From positions 186,001 to 250,000 of the forward strand of contig NZ_LIVQ01000001.1 in assembly GCF_001905445.1 (NCBI RefSeq): a DNA stretch of 64,000 bases, written 5' to 3'. The notes under the pieces are model-generated. The model was not told where the DNA came from, did not search any database, and saw only the letters and a program-made list of their open reading frames with translations. The stretch comes from Streptomyces sp. CB00455 (lineage in GTDB: Bacteria > Actinomycetota > Actinomycetes > Streptomycetales > Streptomycetaceae). Positions 63,062-64,000 of this stretch are shown in pieces. Made by a program: the position numbers and the translations under genes. Every line of letters begins with the position of its first letter. Position 1 is the stretch's first letter.

Positions 63062-63393
63062 AGCGGTTCCTTTCGAAGGCTGAGAGGTAAGGGACGCTCA
63101 AGGCCCAAGCCCCGGCGAGTGCTCGGCATAACGCAGGGGCATATGCAGAGTTGCGCTCTGTCCTCCGATTGCAGCATGGACAGTCCTATGAGCAGATGAT
63201 CGATAGCCGGCCCGCCGTGACCCGCAGCGCTGCCCGGGGGCGCAGAGATGAGTGGCCGGCGCCCGCCCGTGGCCCGCAATCCCTGCGCTTTGGGCGTTTT
63301 GCAGAATCGTTAAGGCAGCGTCAACGCTCGTTCGTCCACCACCATCACCCGGATGGCACACACCCAGACCAACATCGTCAGCGTTTATGGAAT
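63062..63393. other. Divergent intergenic region near the right end
   Basis: 332 bp between a minus-strand small gene and a plus-strand pair. A minus-strand segment with TTGACG followed by ACGATT near 63298-63332 could be a promoter for the gene at 62708-63061, but this is weak. No ORF in it is supported. Confidence 0.35.
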
Positions 63394-63708
63394 ATGACAA
63401 CAGCAAAGCTCCCCGCCTCCTTCCGCAGGACCGCAGAGGAAGACGGACAGGGAGGCAGTATTCACTCCGGAACCACCCGGATCGGGAAGTGGATTTTCAC
63501 TCCACGCTCAACCGACCGTGGCGAGACCCGGAACGCAACGCTGGGACACGAGAGCCTGGAAATCGACCTGTGCTACTCCTCGTCGATCTTCGAGGACTTC
63601 CTCCATACGATGAGCATGATCCAGGTCGACTTCGGCAGGCGGTCCGGCAGGACGGCATCCCCGGCAATGGCCCTCGACGGACGCTCGGGTGGCAGCTCCC
63701 GTGTATGA
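63394..63708 (+). CDS. Small unrecognised protein (104 aa)
   Basis: Begins MTTAKLPASFRRTAEEDGQG and continues IGKWIFTPRSTDRGETRNA, LEIDLCYSSSIFEDFLHTMSM and a Gly/Ser/Arg-rich end. It matches no family I know. There is only a weak GGAA before ATG 63394. Its 3' end overlaps the start of the following open frame by 20 bases, suggesting an operon and giving some support that it is real. Confidence 0.45.
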   Translation: MTTAKLPASFRRTAEEDGQGGSIHSGTTRIGKWIFTPRSTDRGETRNATLGHESLEIDLCYSSSIFEDFLHTMSMIQVDFGRRSGRTASPAMALDGRSGGSSRV

Positions 63709-64000
63709 ACCGTACGGATACCCGGACATGCACGGCCTCCACCCCCAGCCGGACACCTCCGCGTTCTGGGGTCGGCCGGAGCACCTACAGCACGCCTCTC
63801 CCGTGCAGCCACTCGGCGTGCCGGGCGAGGCGCATCCGCCATGGGACCCGGCGACGGAACTGGCCAGCCTCCTCCAGGAGAGCGCCGCGCTCGGGTCGCC
63901 GGAGCCCTTCACGCTGGGCGGCTTCGACCACAGCGGTGACACGGCCAGCACCCTCGGCTTCGTCACGGGGCTGGAGCACGCCCCCAGCGAGCGTCAGCCC
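63689..64000 (+). CDS. Unrecognised Pro-rich protein, truncated at window end
   Basis: An open frame from GTG 63689 (or GTG 63701, ATG 63728) with no stop to the window end, 104 codons visible. Its codon third positions are strongly G/C, as in real genes. The visible part is rich in Pro, His and Gly (EPYGYPDMHGLHPQPD, then ATELASLLQESAALG) and gives no family. The 5' end overlaps the preceding small gene. Confidence 0.5.
   Translation, partial: MAAPVYEPYGYPDMHGLHPQPDTSAFWGRPEHLQHASPVQPLGVPGEAHPPWDPATELASLLQESAALGSPEPFTLGGFDHSGDTASTLGFVTGLEHAPSERQP

Noticed and set aside
1..64000. CRISPR arrays, insertion sequences, phage or integrase modules
   Set aside because: No regularly spaced repeats, transposase, integrase or terminal inverted repeats were found. 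The repeats present are short and isolated.

Overview
The window is high-GC actinobacterial DNA and almost certainly from Streptomyces. Supporting signs are very high G+C with long open frames on both strands, many GTG starts, several apparently leaderless starts, CBM2-bearing secreted cellulases under a CebR-type palindrome, and actinobacterial families such as DUF6286/AmaP/Asp23 clusters, ECF41 sigma factors, LGFP repeats and DUF2254/DUF1345 proteins. The mix of secreted hydrolases, polymorphic toxin and stress genes suggests accessory or chromosome-arm sequence. I saw no rRNA, convincing tRNA, CRISPR array, intact insertion sequence or phage module.

Layout. (1) 1-5.1 kb: divergent cellulase locus. 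A GH5 endoglucanase and a truncated CBM2 protein read left and a GH48 exocellulase reads right from a shared region with one perfect and one degenerate CebR box. (2) 5.2-7.8 kb: ArsR-type regulator and EamA exporter, each with a copy of the same dyad at its promoter, then an orphan GyrB-like ATPase domain. (3) 7.9-11.8 kb: an Asp23/AmaP/DUF6286 envelope operon, divergent from an ECF sigma factor that overlaps a gene joining a zinc anti-sigma motif to an Asp23-like domain. (4) 12-20.5 kb: secreted M4 protease, a HEAT-repeat protein overlapping a MerR-HEAT fusion, a MarR-controlled NmrA-like/membrane pair, a DinB-like protein, and an ECF41 sigma factor divergent from a carboxymuconolactone-decarboxylase-like gene.

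(5) 20.6-33.5 kb: two giant divergent secreted proteins. One is a 1652-residue DNRLRE/VCBS/LGFP protein. The other is a 2426-residue RHS polymorphic toxin with a coiled coil, a Hint domain and an unrecognised C-terminal toxin, overlapping a small putative immunity gene. (6) 33.6-44.2 kb: bifunctional pectate lyase/pectin methylesterase, methyltransferase, two VOC proteins, a CocE-type hydrolase behind nested palindromes, a KimA-like permease and a WYL regulator with a strong dyad. (7) 44.4-61.8 kb: a largely co-directional stress and bioenergetics island: HdeD, K+ channel, ClC transporter, gluconokinase-mutarotase fusion, cyclase, GMC oxidoreductase, SDR glucose-dehydrogenase-like enzyme, cytochrome bd oxidase CydAB, cation/proton antiporter, GH15 enzyme, DUF2254 and DUF1345 membrane proteins. 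(8) 61.9-64 kb: a poorly coding region with a 35-bp-period repeat, small unrecognised genes, and a gene running off the end.

How the parts may work together: the cellulases and pectinase feed plant-polymer degradation. The 44-62 kb island can be read as sugar oxidation (mutarotase, dehydrogenases, gluconate kinase) feeding a high-affinity terminal oxidase, with ion channels and antiporters handling membrane potential and pH; this is inference from gene content. The Asp23 cluster with its sigma/anti-sigma pair looks like a self-contained envelope-stress circuit. The RHS locus is the likeliest competitive weapon.
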